A DNA stretch of 64,000 bases, taken from Bdellovibrio sp. 22V (GTDB lineage: Bacteria > Bdellovibrionota > Bdellovibrionia > Bdellovibrionales > Bdellovibrionaceae). This document shows positions 26,852 through 35,704 of the stretch, piece by piece. The notes beneath the pieces were generated by a model that worked only from the letters and a program-made list of their open reading frames with translations, was not told where the DNA came from and did no database searches. Position 1 is the stretch's first letter. Each line of letters opens with the position of its first letter. A program made the translations under genes and the position numbers. The DNA is taken from assembly GCF_030169785.1 (NCBI RefSeq), contig NZ_CP125854.1, positions 2,604,001 to 2,668,000 of the forward strand, read 5' to 3'.

Positions 26852-26894
26852 CCGCTTCCCTCCGTGGGAAAAAGGTACCAGGTACCTTTTTCCC
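26852..26894. repeat. Copy 2 of the GGTRCC-type repeat with a perfect 29-bp palindrome
   Basis: AAAGGTACCCGCTTC starts at 26852. GGGAAAAAGGTACC at 26866-26879 is an exact inverted copy of GGTACCTTTTTCCC at 26881-26894 around one central A. It sits between divergent topA and the HAD gene. A similar GGTGCC half occurs before crcB. Confidence 0.65.
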
Positions 26895-26909
26895 TTGGTA
26901 CTTTGAGGT

Positions 26910-27683
26910 ATGCAAGACGTTACTAAGTTTTCTCAACGCTTAAGTTTTCTTCTGACTGACATCGACGACACACTCACGGATGAAGGCCATTTAGGTCCTG
27001 AAGCTTATGAAGCTCTGTGGAGTTTGCACCGCGCCGGAGTCCACGTGATTCCAGTAACAGGTCGTCCCGCAGGATGGTGCGAAATGATCGCACGCATGTG
27101 GCCCGTCAGCGGCATCGTTGGAGAAAACGGCGGATTTTATTTCCGCTATCACAATCGCAAGATGCACCGTCATTTCTTTTTTGACGAAAAAACCCAAAAA
27201 GAAAACCGCGCAAAACTTCAGCAACTGGAAAAAGAAATCCTGCAGAAAGTTCCCGGTTGTGATTTGGCAAGCGATCAGTTTTGCCGCTTGATGGATCTCG
27301 CGATTGATTTTTGTGAAGACGTCCCTGCTTTACCCCGCAGTGAAGTGCAAAAGATTGTCGACATCTTTCAATCGCACGGTGCTCAAGCAAAGGTCAGTTC
27401 AATTCATGTGAACGGATGGTTCGGCAGTTACGACAAACTCACAATGTCTTTGCGTTTTTTAGAAAAAGAATTCGGCGTGAATGCCGAAGATGCAAAAAAG
27501 GTGTGCGGCTTTAGTGGAGATTCTCCAAATGATGAGCCGATGTTTGCTTACTTCCCTCACAGTTTTGCTGTTGCGAATATTCAAAACTTTATCGATCAGA
27601 TTAAAAACAAACCTACATATGTGACAAAGGCCCGTGGCGGTTTAGGGTTTACCGAAATTGCCGCTGCGATTTTGAAAAAATAG
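26910..27683 (+). CDS. HAD-IIB family phosphatase
   Basis: Cytoplasmic HAD hydrolase of the Cof/sugar-phosphatase branch. Motif I is LTDIDDTLTDEG at about 15-26, motif II VIPVTGRPAGWC at 46-57, the Lys of motif III lies in FGSYDKLTMSL, and motif IV is FSGDSPNDEPMFAYF. A C2-type cap separates motifs II and III. Length of 257 fits. The ATG is only one base from GAGGT, so initiation may be weak or leaderless; no better start exists. The substrate, probably a sugar phosphate, is inferred. Confidence 0.85.
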   Translation: MQDVTKFSQRLSFLLTDIDDTLTDEGHLGPEAYEALWSLHRAGVHVIPVTGRPAGWCEMIARMWPVSGIVGENGGFYFRYHNRKMHRHFFFDEKTQKENRAKLQQLEKEILQKVPGCDLASDQFCRLMDLAIDFCEDVPALPRSEVQKIVDIFQSHGAQAKVSSIHVNGWFGSYDKLTMSLRFLEKEFGVNAEDAKKVCGFSGDSPNDEPMFAYFPHSFAVANIQNFIDQIKNKPTYVTKARGGLGFTEIAAAILKK

Positions 27684-27990
27684 CAATTGTTCGCACAAGT
27701 CTTTGTAGCGAACATTCTACTCTCAGAAGAAAAGCAGCATCGTTGCTCGCAGCTTCGTATTGAGACTGCGGATATTTACATAATAAACGAAAAACACGCT
27801 GTAAGTTTATTGAACCGAACAATGATCAGTCATTCTTATGTTATCTCGAATCTAGTGAAAACCTTTTGAACACTTAGTTTTTCAAAACTGTCGGAAGCGT
27901 GAACAGGGCGAAATTTATTTTTTCCACCCGGTTTTTATTTTGAAAATTTAGAACTAACCTGAATTTGGATCTCAATGAGGAGGGAACCAC
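27684..27990. other. 307-bp intergenic region, nothing recognised
   Basis: AT-rich stretch between the HAD gene and a lipoprotein gene. A 60-codon frame in it (27687-27869) has no ribosome binding site and no protein-like character. No tRNA, riboswitch or strong terminator is visible. The last 20 bp hold the GAGGAGG that serves the lipoprotein gene. Confidence 0.6.
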
Positions 27991-29007
27991 ATGAACAAAC
28001 AGGTTATCGTTTCAGCATTGTTAGCGATTGGGTTTCTTGCAGGATGCAATAATAACTTAACTCCACTAAGCGCAACGAACGACAGTTCTTCGCAAGAAGC
28101 CGCTTCAACAGCTCCGGCAGTGAATAACTCTGAAGCGCAAAAAATGCTTCATAATATCGAAGCCGCATTGAAAGAACATTCCGTTGATAATAACGTCGCT
28201 GCCAAAATCACAAATCAAAAGCTGCCTTCCGGATTGATGCTAGATAGTTCTCAGATCAATATGATCCTTGGGATGGCGGGTTCCGCTTTAAATGGAGCCG
28301 GTCTTGGCAACAGCAATGATCTGAGCGCCATTATTCCTGTTCTTATTGGTGGTGCCACCCAAGGCGCGGGGAATATCGGACTACCAAGTTCACAGCTTAG
28401 TGACTTGCTAGGAGTTATTGGCAATGGATCTCTAAGTTCGATTCTCAATTCAGCATCAGGCACAGGTAGCGGTCTTCCGACAGGTTTAATTCAAACTTTG
28501 ACGGGATCATTGTTTCAGAACCTTCCTCTTGCAGGAGTGACCTCCGGAAACATTTCACAAGTTGCTGGTTCGCTGATGAGTTCATTGACTGGCAACCTTG
28601 GCAATACGGGGCTGGGTGGAGCAGATCTTTCAAGTATCATTCAAAGTATTTCATCGGGTGCAACACTGGGGATCGGCAAATCAGGCTTTAATTCCTCACT
28701 CCTGAGTAGTATTCTTGGACAAATTGGCATAGGTTCTGTGACTGGAATTTCGGGAATCAATCTTCCTGGCGGTATGAATACCTCAATGCTGCAAACATTG
28801 TTGAGTGCCTTCACTTCAGGGTCTAACTTCGGTTTAGGGCAGCTCGCAGGCTCACAAGTTATCAACAACTCCATGATCTCAACCCTTCTTGGCAGTTTGA
28901 CTCAAGGTCAATCGGCAGCTCTTCCTTCCACGGGAATGAATTCGTCACAACAACAAATGATGATGATGTTCATGCAAATGCTTCTAGCGAATTTAGGTAA
29001 ACGCTAA
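27991..29007 (+). CDS. Gly/Ser/Leu-rich repeat lipoprotein
   Basis: Signal peptide with lipobox (FLAGC, Cys at about 19), then an Asn/Ser/Ala-rich spacer (20-45) and a short helix. From about residue 80 to the end the sequence is built of degenerate repeats in which an SSxLSxLL- or STLLGSLTQG-type helix is followed by a Gly-rich turn (SSGATLGIG, TSGSNFGLG, TGNLGNTGLG). It finishes with Met-rich QQQMMMMFMQMLLANLGKR. Repeats of about 30-40 residues with amphipathic helices suggest an elongated surface or envelope protein. GAGGAGGG precedes the ATG. Family unknown. Confidence 0.7.
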   Translation: MNKQVIVSALLAIGFLAGCNNNLTPLSATNDSSSQEAASTAPAVNNSEAQKMLHNIEAALKEHSVDNNVAAKITNQKLPSGLMLDSSQINMILGMAGSALNGAGLGNSNDLSAIIPVLIGGATQGAGNIGLPSSQLSDLLGVIGNGSLSSILNSASGTGSGLPTGLIQTLTGSLFQNLPLAGVTSGNISQVAGSLMSSLTGNLGNTGLGGADLSSIIQSISSGATLGIGKSGFNSSLLSSILGQIGIGSVTGISGINLPGGMNTSMLQTLLSAFTSGSNFGLGQLAGSQVINNSMISTLLGSLTQGQSAALPSTGMNSSQQQMMMMFMQMLLANLGKR

Positions 29008-29011
29008 GATG

Positions 29012-29051
29012 AAAAAAAAGCACTGACCACAATCGCAGTCAGTGCTTTTTT
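29012..29051. terminator. Bidirectional terminator
   Basis: AAAAAAAAGCACTGAC / GTCAGTGCTTTTTT around a 10-base loop, between the convergent lipoprotein gene and pmbA. Confidence 0.95.
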
Positions 29052-29072
29052 AGCAAATCTCCAGAAAAACTT

Positions 29073-30416
29073 TTAAGCTCCCGCGAAACTCAAAGACTTC
29101 ACAAGAACATCCGGGCAGATCATCGAGCTGCCTGGCTTGTTGTACTCATTGCCGAGGTCTTCAATATCGCGAAGGAGATCAAGGACATTCCCGGACATAA
29201 CAAATTGATCAATAGCTCCAACAAGTTTTCCATTTTCGTAAAGGAAACCTTCTGCCGGCATTGAAAAATCACCTGTGGATTCCTTAAAACCCGCATGCAA
29301 ACCGCCCGAGAACTCCGTCAAAAACACAACCTTCGGGTGCGACTGCAAAAGATCCTGCAAAGATTTTGTACCTTTCGCCACCACCAAGTTCGTCGCGGCA
29401 ATAGCCTGTTGAGAAGCCGGGCTGCGACGCGCATGAGAAGTATGCGGCAAATTCATTTTTTGCGCGTATTCCAAATTGGTCAGGAAGTTTTTCAAAACGC
29501 CATTCTCAAACAGAACCGTTTTTTGTGAGGCAGCTCCCTCGTCATCAAACGGACGAACCGCAGTCCCACGAAGCTCGAAAGGATCATCGAGAAGTTGAAA
29601 CTTCTGACTTGCAATTTTTTGTCCTAATTTTCCTTTGAACAAGGACTTACCCTCATCCACTTCCTTGGCAGAAAAGTAAGAGTGAATCATCTGAAGAATC
29701 ATAGGAAACTGATCACGGTCGATCACCACAGCATAGTTCCCCGTCGCGAGCTTTTGTGCTCCTAAGCGGGACACGGCTTTGCGCACACCTTCTGTTGTCA
29801 CTTCTTCAGGATTGATCTCTTTGAAGTTGCGGGCGAAGAAACCTTCACCGCCCATCTTCGAAGATTCACCTTCTTTCGCCAATGGATAAGCGTAACCGGA
29901 AAAATAACTTTGTTTAAATTCTTGATCCAATCCTTCCGAGTTCAACACACGTTTAAAACTGGTTGTTTCGCTAAAGCCGGAATAAGGCACGGCCTGAATG
30001 CGCGCGTCTTTTTCCAGACATTGTTCCTCAAGAAGGCGTGCAACTTCCAATTTCTTATCCATCGCAATATCTTCAGGATTGAAAAGATTCCGCATCGCTT
30101 GCACGGTTTGTGGTTTCTGCAAAGGCACATTATGACTGCCCTCTTTTTGCACCGTCTTCGCATTATTCAGAGCCTCACGATAAGTGCGCAATAAAGACTC
30201 ATCAGAAAGATTCTCGGTGTAAGCGTAACCTTGGTTCGCTCCCAAAATCACGCGAAGGCCCGCCATTTGTGATTGCGTAGACTCGAAGGATTCCAATTTT
30301 TTCTTAGAGTAACCGATGCTCAAGCTTTCCCCACCGGAAAGAAGCATTTCGACTTTGGCACCGTCTTTACGAGCTTGCTCTGCGATTTTTTCAAAATTGT
30401 TTTTGATCGAATCCAT
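29073..30416 (-). CDS. pmbA: Metalloprotease subunit TldE/PmbA
   Basis: Partner of TldD in a heterodimeric cytoplasmic metalloprotease that degrades unfolded peptides and, in enterobacteria, matures microcin B17 and the antitoxin CcdA. Start at ATG 30416 (GGGAG upstream), overlapping the tldD stop as TAATG; the frame stays open further upstream inside tldD. Family features: SIGYSKKKLESFE near the N-terminus, GVLKNFLTNLEYA and FSGGLHAGFKESTGDFSMPAEG near the C-terminus, which is the U62 (PmbA) pattern. It has no HExxxH motif, as expected for this subunit. 447 residues, normal. Confidence 0.92.
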   Translation of the reverse strand: MDSIKNNFEKIAEQARKDGAKVEMLLSGGESLSIGYSKKKLESFESTQSQMAGLRVILGANQGYAYTENLSDESLLRTYREALNNAKTVQKEGSHNVPLQKPQTVQAMRNLFNPEDIAMDKKLEVARLLEEQCLEKDARIQAVPYSGFSETTSFKRVLNSEGLDQEFKQSYFSGYAYPLAKEGESSKMGGEGFFARNFKEINPEEVTTEGVRKAVSRLGAQKLATGNYAVVIDRDQFPMILQMIHSYFSAKEVDEGKSLFKGKLGQKIASQKFQLLDDPFELRGTAVRPFDDEGAASQKTVLFENGVLKNFLTNLEYAQKMNLPHTSHARRSPASQQAIAATNLVVAKGTKSLQDLLQSHPKVVFLTEFSGGLHAGFKESTGDFSMPAEGFLYENGKLVGAIDQFVMSGNVLDLLRDIEDLGNEYNKPGSSMICPDVLVKSLSFAGA

Positions 30417-31804
30417 TATTTTGCTCTCCCGCCGACCATAAGACTTGAAACAAGAATTTGCGGCTGCCCTACGGCTGCAGGAATGCTGCCGCTGACGGAG
30501 CCGCACATGCCGCGCGCCAACTTCAAATCGTTAGACACTTTCGTGATTTTTCCGAGCGTATCGATACCGCGACCGATAAGGCAGGCGCCTTTCACAGCCT
30601 CTTCAATACGACCTTTGCGAATAATGTAGGCTTCGCCAACTTGGAAGTTATAGTCGCCAGTACCTGGATTCACAGAACCACCGCCCATTTTTTTCGCGTA
30701 AAGACCGTAATCCACATCACGAATCATTTCTTCAAATGTGTCTTTTCCTGCCGCGATGTAAGTGTTTCTCATACGCGATGCCGGAGCATATTTGTAAGAC
30801 TGACGACGACCGCTGCCCGTCGCTTCATATCCTGTCTGGCGCGATCCCATTTCATCCACGATGTAAGATTTCAAAACGCCGTTTTCGATCAATGTCGTTT
30901 TCTTTGTTCTGTTTCCTTCGTCGTCGATATTGAGAGAACCCCACCCGTTTTCAATTGTTCCGTCATCAATTGCCGTCACACTTTCGTGGGCGATCTTCTG
31001 GCCCATCTTGCCACAGAAGACGGAAGCGTCTTTTGCCACGCTTGTTGTTTCTAAACCGTGACCACAAGCTTCGTGGAAGATAACTCCACCGAAAGCATTA
31101 TCAATCACCACAGGCATTTCTCCCGCCGGAGCATATGCCGCTGTCGTCAACATCACCGCACGGTCGACAGCTTGTTCCGCTAATGATTTCAGATCGATTT
31201 GATCATAAACCTCGGAAGTTCCCATGTGGCCTTCATCCTCACTCGCACTTTCTTTAACTCCGTCTTTTTCTACGAAGGTTTGCATCCGAATGCGTGAATA
31301 CGCGCGTTCGTCATAAGCCATAAGGCCGCGAGAGTTCGCAATTTGCACTCTCTGGAATTTTTCATTCAGTCCCGCCTCAACTTGGGTCACCGAAGAGTGA
31401 CGAGCGCGCGAGTGCTGATCAATAGCGTTCAACCATTGAAACTTGCGGTTACGATCCATCTCCCATGGCTTTTCACCATAAGTATGAATCGTATCGAACG
31501 GAACCTGCATCAAAGGCATAGATTTTTTTGAAGCACCCGTACCGCGACTTTGTGCTGCATTAAGAGCCGCTTTCACCAAGCCTGTTTCGGTTAGGTCATT
31601 CGTCGTCACATAAACAATCTCGTGCCCGAAAAACAAACGAATGCCCGCGCCATAAAGTTGGCCGACAATAGCTTGTTCTGGTTTGGAGTTGAGAACTGAA
31701 AGTTGAGAAGAATAAGTGTCCTCGAGAAAGATATCAGCGAAGTCAGCCCCGGTGCTCAAAGCCGCATCGAGTGCCTTCGTCAAAATATGAGGTTGAACGA
31801 TCAT
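30416..31804 (-). CDS. tldD: Metalloprotease subunit TldD
   Basis: Catalytic subunit of the TldD/TldE protease. The zinc motif HEACGHGLE (HExxxH) is intact, with GSGRRQSYKYAPASRMRNTY and GSVNPGTGDYNF later in the chain. Start at ATG 31804: AAGGAGGTCTT is directly upstream; the open frame to 31858 has a hydrophobic non-family N-terminus and should be dropped. 462 residues. One-base overlap with pmbA implies balanced synthesis of the two subunits. Confidence 0.93.
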   Translation of the reverse strand: MIVQPHILTKALDAALSTGADFADIFLEDTYSSQLSVLNSKPEQAIVGQLYGAGIRLFFGHEIVYVTTNDLTETGLVKAALNAAQSRGTGASKKSMPLMQVPFDTIHTYGEKPWEMDRNRKFQWLNAIDQHSRARHSSVTQVEAGLNEKFQRVQIANSRGLMAYDERAYSRIRMQTFVEKDGVKESASEDEGHMGTSEVYDQIDLKSLAEQAVDRAVMLTTAAYAPAGEMPVVIDNAFGGVIFHEACGHGLETTSVAKDASVFCGKMGQKIAHESVTAIDDGTIENGWGSLNIDDEGNRTKKTTLIENGVLKSYIVDEMGSRQTGYEATGSGRRQSYKYAPASRMRNTYIAAGKDTFEEMIRDVDYGLYAKKMGGGSVNPGTGDYNFQVGEAYIIRKGRIEEAVKGACLIGRGIDTLGKITKVSNDLKLARGMCGSVSGSIPAAVGQPQILVSSLMVGGRAK

Positions 31805-32052
31805 AAGACCTCCTTGATCCAAAAAGAATATCGCGAAAGCCAAGACCCCTAAAAGCAAATTCGACAGGAGCTACGCCGAAGACCACAAGTATTACCATTT
31901 GATCCCTGGTCCCGAAAGCACCACATTCCTGGACCTACCCCTTGGGAAAAATCCTTGGGAATCCTTTCGTCACCCAACAAAAAGCAAACAAATTATAATT
32001 GATTTACAAAACCAGACTTAAACATGAATTTTTCCTTCCGATTTAAACGATC

Positions 32053-32832
32053 ATGAAAACAACGGCACGTTTATTAATTTTTATAGGATTGTTATCACTT
32101 TTCACCGCCTGCGGTGAAGAGCCTGGAGTGGTAGCCCTGCCTTCCACTGATGAACCTCTAAATGATGGCGTGGTCGATGGAACTCCATTATATCTCAAAC
32201 TTGGTTTGAGCTGGGAAGGCACAGACGGAAAAACAATTGAGCGAATCGGCAATTGCTCAATTCCCAATCTTGCCCCCATTGGACATCTGGAAGAATGCAC
32301 AATTAGTATACCCGAACTAAAATTATACTATAGTGATGTTCATTTTAACGTGGGCACGCTCGCTGACAACTCCTGTGCTCACATAAACTTTTCGCCTTAT
32401 TATTATCTTCGCTCTACTGATGCCGCTTATCTGCCTCCGGGAGAGACTAGTACAGTAGATTGTTCGCCAACTCAAAAACCTGCGAAATGTTATGGAGGAG
32501 CCGCAACCAATATTGCGCCAGACTTTCCTAAAAATGTGGGGGTCTATTTTCTTCCGTCATTGAATCCGAGTGCGATCTTTACTTTGAAGTCGGAGAACGC
32601 TACTCGACTGTACGGTGGAGCAAGAGTGAATTATTTAGCTTCAAATAGTTTAACCAAGGCATCGCAATCGGTTGCCGAACCCCCTGGCCTTAAAGAAAGA
32701 GCGGGAGGGGCTTTTAACTGGGTTAACTATACGTTTACATGCAGAGATATTTGGGCAAAACCACTTTATACGATTGAGCTGACGATAACTGAAGAAAATA
32801 AAGAACTGGATGAATTCGACGACTGGGATTAG
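32053..32832 (+). CDS. Lipoprotein of unknown function
   Basis: Signal peptide with lipobox FTAC (Cys at about residue 20). The mature protein contains several cysteines (GNCSIP, EECTIS, NSCAHI, VDCSPT, AKCYGG, FTCRDI), likely in disulfides, and is otherwise polar and beta-rich, ending in an acidic tail (ELDEFDDWD). Family not recognised. No clear ribosome binding site, and composition is AT-rich. Divergent from tldD across 248 bp in which I see no other element. Confidence 0.65.
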   Translation: MKTTARLLIFIGLLSLFTACGEEPGVVALPSTDEPLNDGVVDGTPLYLKLGLSWEGTDGKTIERIGNCSIPNLAPIGHLEECTISIPELKLYYSDVHFNVGTLADNSCAHINFSPYYYLRSTDAAYLPPGETSTVDCSPTQKPAKCYGGAATNIAPDFPKNVGVYFLPSLNPSAIFTLKSENATRLYGGARVNYLASNSLTKASQSVAEPPGLKERAGGAFNWVNYTFTCRDIWAKPLYTIELTITEENKELDEFDDWD

Positions 32833-32854
32833 AAACTAAAAAAGCGCATAAAAC

Positions 32855-32886
32855 AAAAAACCCACACTCTCGTGTGGGTTTTTTTT
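32855..32886. terminator. Bidirectional terminator
   Basis: AAAAAACCCACAC-tctc-GTGTGGGTTTTTTTT, perfect 7-bp GC core with A and T tracts, between the lipoprotein gene and the convergent small basic gene. Confidence 0.95.
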
Positions 32887-32907
32887 ATTTCTGCTTTCAG
32901 AAAAATC

Positions 32908-33003
32908 TTACTTGCGGATTTTTGCTTTGATCATGCGTTTTTTAGTCGCGATTCTTTTTTTCTTGTGGCGGATGCCTTTTCTAGATTTGCCTTTTGCTGC
33001 CAT
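32908..33003 (-). CDS. 31-residue highly basic protein (possible ribosome-associated, AURKAIP1/COX24-like)
   Basis: A short gene: ATG at 33003 follows AAGGAGATTAAC, an ideal ribosome binding site, and the frame ends at TAA 32908. The product begins MAAKGKSRKGIRHKKKRIATK and continues KRMIKAKIRK, so about half of its residues are Lys or Arg. Its size and charge recall the tiny AURKAIP1/COX24-domain proteins and bTHX-type ribosomal peptides, but the similarity is too short to be sure. It lies 26 bp downstream of tex, likely co-transcribed, and ends at the terminator above. Confidence 0.75.
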   Translation of the reverse strand: MAAKGKSRKGIRHKKKRIATKKRMIKAKIRK

Positions 33004-33029
33004 GTTAATCTCCTTCTAAAAATCTTAGT

Positions 33030-35387
33030 TTACTTCTTATTAGTTGGAACGTTCATCAAAGCCGCAAACGGATTGTTAAACGGATTTGCAGGTTTCGCTG
33101 GAGGACCTGAAGGACGTTGATCACGTCCGCCACCGCCGTGAGGACGGTTGCCGCCAGAAGGTCTTGGACCACCACCACGTTGATCAGCGCGCTTCTCACC
33201 ACGAGGAGCCGACGCTTCGGGAGCGTCATCCATCTTCATAGTCAAAGAGATCTGATTTTTCACTGTGTCTACTTTAAGAACTTTCACAGTGACGTGATCG
33301 CCCGGGTTAACAACTTTACGAGGATCATCCACGAACTTGTGAGACAAAGCGGAAATGTGCACAAGACCGTCTTGGTGAACGCCGATATCCACGAACGCAC
33401 CGAAATTAGTGACGTTCGTAACGATACCAGGGCAGATCATACCTTCTTGAAGGTCTTTGACTTCCATGATGTCATCGCGGAATTGGAAAACCTTGAACGG
33501 ATCACGCGGATCGCGACCTGGTTTTTCAAGTTCTTTCACGATGTCGTCGAATGTAAATTCACCGACAAGTTGAGCCCACTTCGTTCTTTGCGCCAAAAGT
33601 TTCTTCGCGCCTTCACCGATGATTTCAGAAACGGACGCGTTGATATCTTTCGCCATATCCAAAACTGCTTGGTAGCGCTCTGGATGGATGCCCGTTGAAT
33701 CCAAAACTTGTTTCCCGTTTGGAATTCTCAAGAAACCCGCTGCCTGTTCGAAAACTTTGGCAGAGAACTTAGGAACTTTCAAAAGCTCCGCGCGATCTGT
33801 GAACAAGGCTTTCTTACGAGCTTCCACGATCCCTTTCGCAAGGGCAGGACCGATACCAGCTACGTGTGACAACAACGCCGCAGAAGCTGTATTCACGTCA
33901 ACACCCACGTTATTCACGCAAGATTCAACCACTGCTTCCAAGGATTTTTTCAATTGAGACTGGTTCACGTCGTGTTGGTATTGTCCAACGCCGATAGATT
34001 TAGGATCGACCTTCACAAGCTCCGCCAATGGGTCTTGCAAACGACGCGCGATCGAGATCGCACCTTTCACAGTCACATCAAGATCCGGGAACTCTTCACG
34101 AGCCACTTCAGACGCCGAGTAAACGGAAGCGCCGGACTCAGAAACCATCACAACTGGAATGTTCTTGCCAAGATCTTTCAAAACTTTACGCAAGAAAGAC
34201 TCAGTCTCGCGGCCCGCAGTTCCATTACCGACAGCGATCGCTTCGATCTGGATTTGTTTCAAAACGTCACCGAACAAAGCTTTCGCTTTTTTCTCGGCAT
34301 CGTCACCCAAAGTGTAAAGAACTGTGTGGGAAATGAAAGCGCCTGATTTATCGATCAAAGCGACTTTACAACCCGTTCGCAAACCAGGGTCGACACCCAA
34401 AACGCATTTTGGTCCGTAAGGAGAAGCCAACAAAAGCTTACGCACGTTCTCAGCAAAAACTGTGATCGCGTCTTGATCAGCTTTTTCCTTCAATACACGG
34501 TGCACTTCGTTCACAACAGACGGAAGAACGTAAACGTTCAAAGCCAAACGAGCACATTGTTTCAAGTAATCGCCAATCGCATTGTCTGGAGTCGAAGTTG
34601 CGAATTTTTCGTAAGACTTCAAGATGTCTTCATCGTCGCCTTTAACGTCAACAGACAATTCTTCTTCTTGCCAGCCACGTCGCATCGCCAAGTAGCGGTG
34701 ATTGTTTTTCGCGTCCATGAGATTTTTAACAGGCTCTTCAAACTCTTTGTACATGTCGTACTTGGAATTTGGTTTAAAGCCCTTGGCTGCCTTCGCAATC
34801 ACGCGACCTTTTTCATTGTAGTTTTTCGCAACCATCGCACGAAGATCGGCATCATTGGCGATTTTCTCGACGATGATGTCTTGAGCGCCTTTAAGCGCTT
34901 CTTCGTATGTTTGGATTTTCGCTGCAGGGTTGAGGAAGTTTTTCGCCTTCATCTCCATTGTCTGATCGTCTTTGATCAAACCATGGCCCATTTCCCAAAT
35001 CCAATTTGCCAAAGGTTCGAGACCCGCTTCGCGCGCAATCGTCGCTTTGGTTTTTTTCTTTTTCTTGAATGGCTTGTAGATTTCTTCCAACTCGCCCAAA
35101 TCCCAAGAAAGCTCAATACGCTTTTGGATTTCGGCCGTGAGGTTGTTTTGCTCCCCGATCTCTTTGATCAAGAAAGCTTTACGCTTCACGATTTCGTTGT
35201 AAGTTTCGAAACCTTCGATAACGCCGCGAATTTGAACTTCGTCCAAATTGCCGGTTTTCTCTTTACGGTAACGAGCGATGAAAGGAACTGTCGCACCTTC
35301 GGCCGCAAGTTCAATCACAGCTTGTGCTGATTTTGCGGGAACTGTTGGGACAATACGAGCCAAATAACTCTGAAGAGCCTGATCCAT
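33030..35387 (-). CDS. tex: Tex-type RNA-binding transcription accessory protein
   Basis: 785-residue Tex protein. It has the N-terminal helical region with PFIARYRKEKTGNLDEVQIR, a YqgF/RNase H-like domain around GVDPGLRTGCKVALID, helix-hairpin-helix motifs (LLSHVAGIGPALAKGIVEAR) and a C-terminal S1 domain (EGMICPGIVTNVTNFGAFVDIG, residues about 650-720). An unusual Arg/Gly-rich tail after the S1 domain (EKRADQRGGGPRPSGGNRP and onward) could add RNA affinity. AGAGG precedes the ATG. Conserved and broadly linked to transcription and stress or virulence gene expression. Confidence 0.95.
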   Translation of the reverse strand: MDQALQSYLARIVPTVPAKSAQAVIELAAEGATVPFIARYRKEKTGNLDEVQIRGVIEGFETYNEIVKRKAFLIKEIGEQNNLTAEIQKRIELSWDLGELEEIYKPFKKKKKTKATIAREAGLEPLANWIWEMGHGLIKDDQTMEMKAKNFLNPAAKIQTYEEALKGAQDIIVEKIANDADLRAMVAKNYNEKGRVIAKAAKGFKPNSKYDMYKEFEEPVKNLMDAKNNHRYLAMRRGWQEEELSVDVKGDDEDILKSYEKFATSTPDNAIGDYLKQCARLALNVYVLPSVVNEVHRVLKEKADQDAITVFAENVRKLLLASPYGPKCVLGVDPGLRTGCKVALIDKSGAFISHTVLYTLGDDAEKKAKALFGDVLKQIQIEAIAVGNGTAGRETESFLRKVLKDLGKNIPVVMVSESGASVYSASEVAREEFPDLDVTVKGAISIARRLQDPLAELVKVDPKSIGVGQYQHDVNQSQLKKSLEAVVESCVNNVGVDVNTASAALLSHVAGIGPALAKGIVEARKKALFTDRAELLKVPKFSAKVFEQAAGFLRIPNGKQVLDSTGIHPERYQAVLDMAKDINASVSEIIGEGAKKLLAQRTKWAQLVGEFTFDDIVKELEKPGRDPRDPFKVFQFRDDIMEVKDLQEGMICPGIVTNVTNFGAFVDIGVHQDGLVHISALSHKFVDDPRKVVNPGDHVTVKVLKVDTVKNQISLTMKMDDAPEASAPRGEKRADQRGGGPRPSGGNRPHGGGGRDQRPSGPPAKPANPFNNPFAALMNVPTNKK

Positions 35388-35427
35388 AGAACCTCTAGAT
35401 TTATTGGAATTATTAGAAATTAAATCT

Positions 35428-35646
35428 TTATTTGTGACGGAACATGATCAGACCATGAGTAGGATCGTAAGGAGAAACCCCTACGCTCACACGGTCGCCC
35501 ACAACCACACGAATATTAAAACGTCTCATTTTTCCGCAAAGTTTTGCGTTAATGATCGCCTTATTTTCGAGTTCGATCTTGTAAAGACCCCCAGCAAGGG
35601 CGTCGATCACTTTTCCGTCAATTTGTACTAAATCGTCTTTTGCCAT
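35428..35646 (-). CDS. infA: Translation initiation factor IF-1
   Basis: 72-residue S1/OB-fold protein that binds the ribosomal A site during initiation. It reads MAKDDLVQIDGKVIDALAGG and later KMRRFNIRVVVGDRV and SPYDPTHGLI, matching the IF-1 pattern (GKMRK-IRI-GDRV and SPYDL-RGRI) with moderate divergence: ENKAIINAKLCG replaces the usual NGH-hVLAHISG. It stands alone between the Ala/Lys-rich protein and tex rather than beside rpmJ or secY. The ribosome binding site is weak. Confidence 0.9.
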   Translation of the reverse strand: MAKDDLVQIDGKVIDALAGGLYKIELENKAIINAKLCGKMRRFNIRVVVGDRVSVGVSPYDPTHGLIMFRHK

Positions 35647-35704
35647 GCAGGTAAATTAGTAGGTCAGATTGCAGCGCCTTGCAATAACTTTCTGCGCTAC
35701 CAGT

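Noticed and set aside
27687-27869. 60-codon plus-strand frame after the HAD gene
   Set aside because: No ribosome site and no protein-like composition.
34473-35330. 285-codon plus-strand frame inside tex
   Set aside because: Shadow of tex: Phe/Arg/Asn-rich antisense pattern, no start signals.
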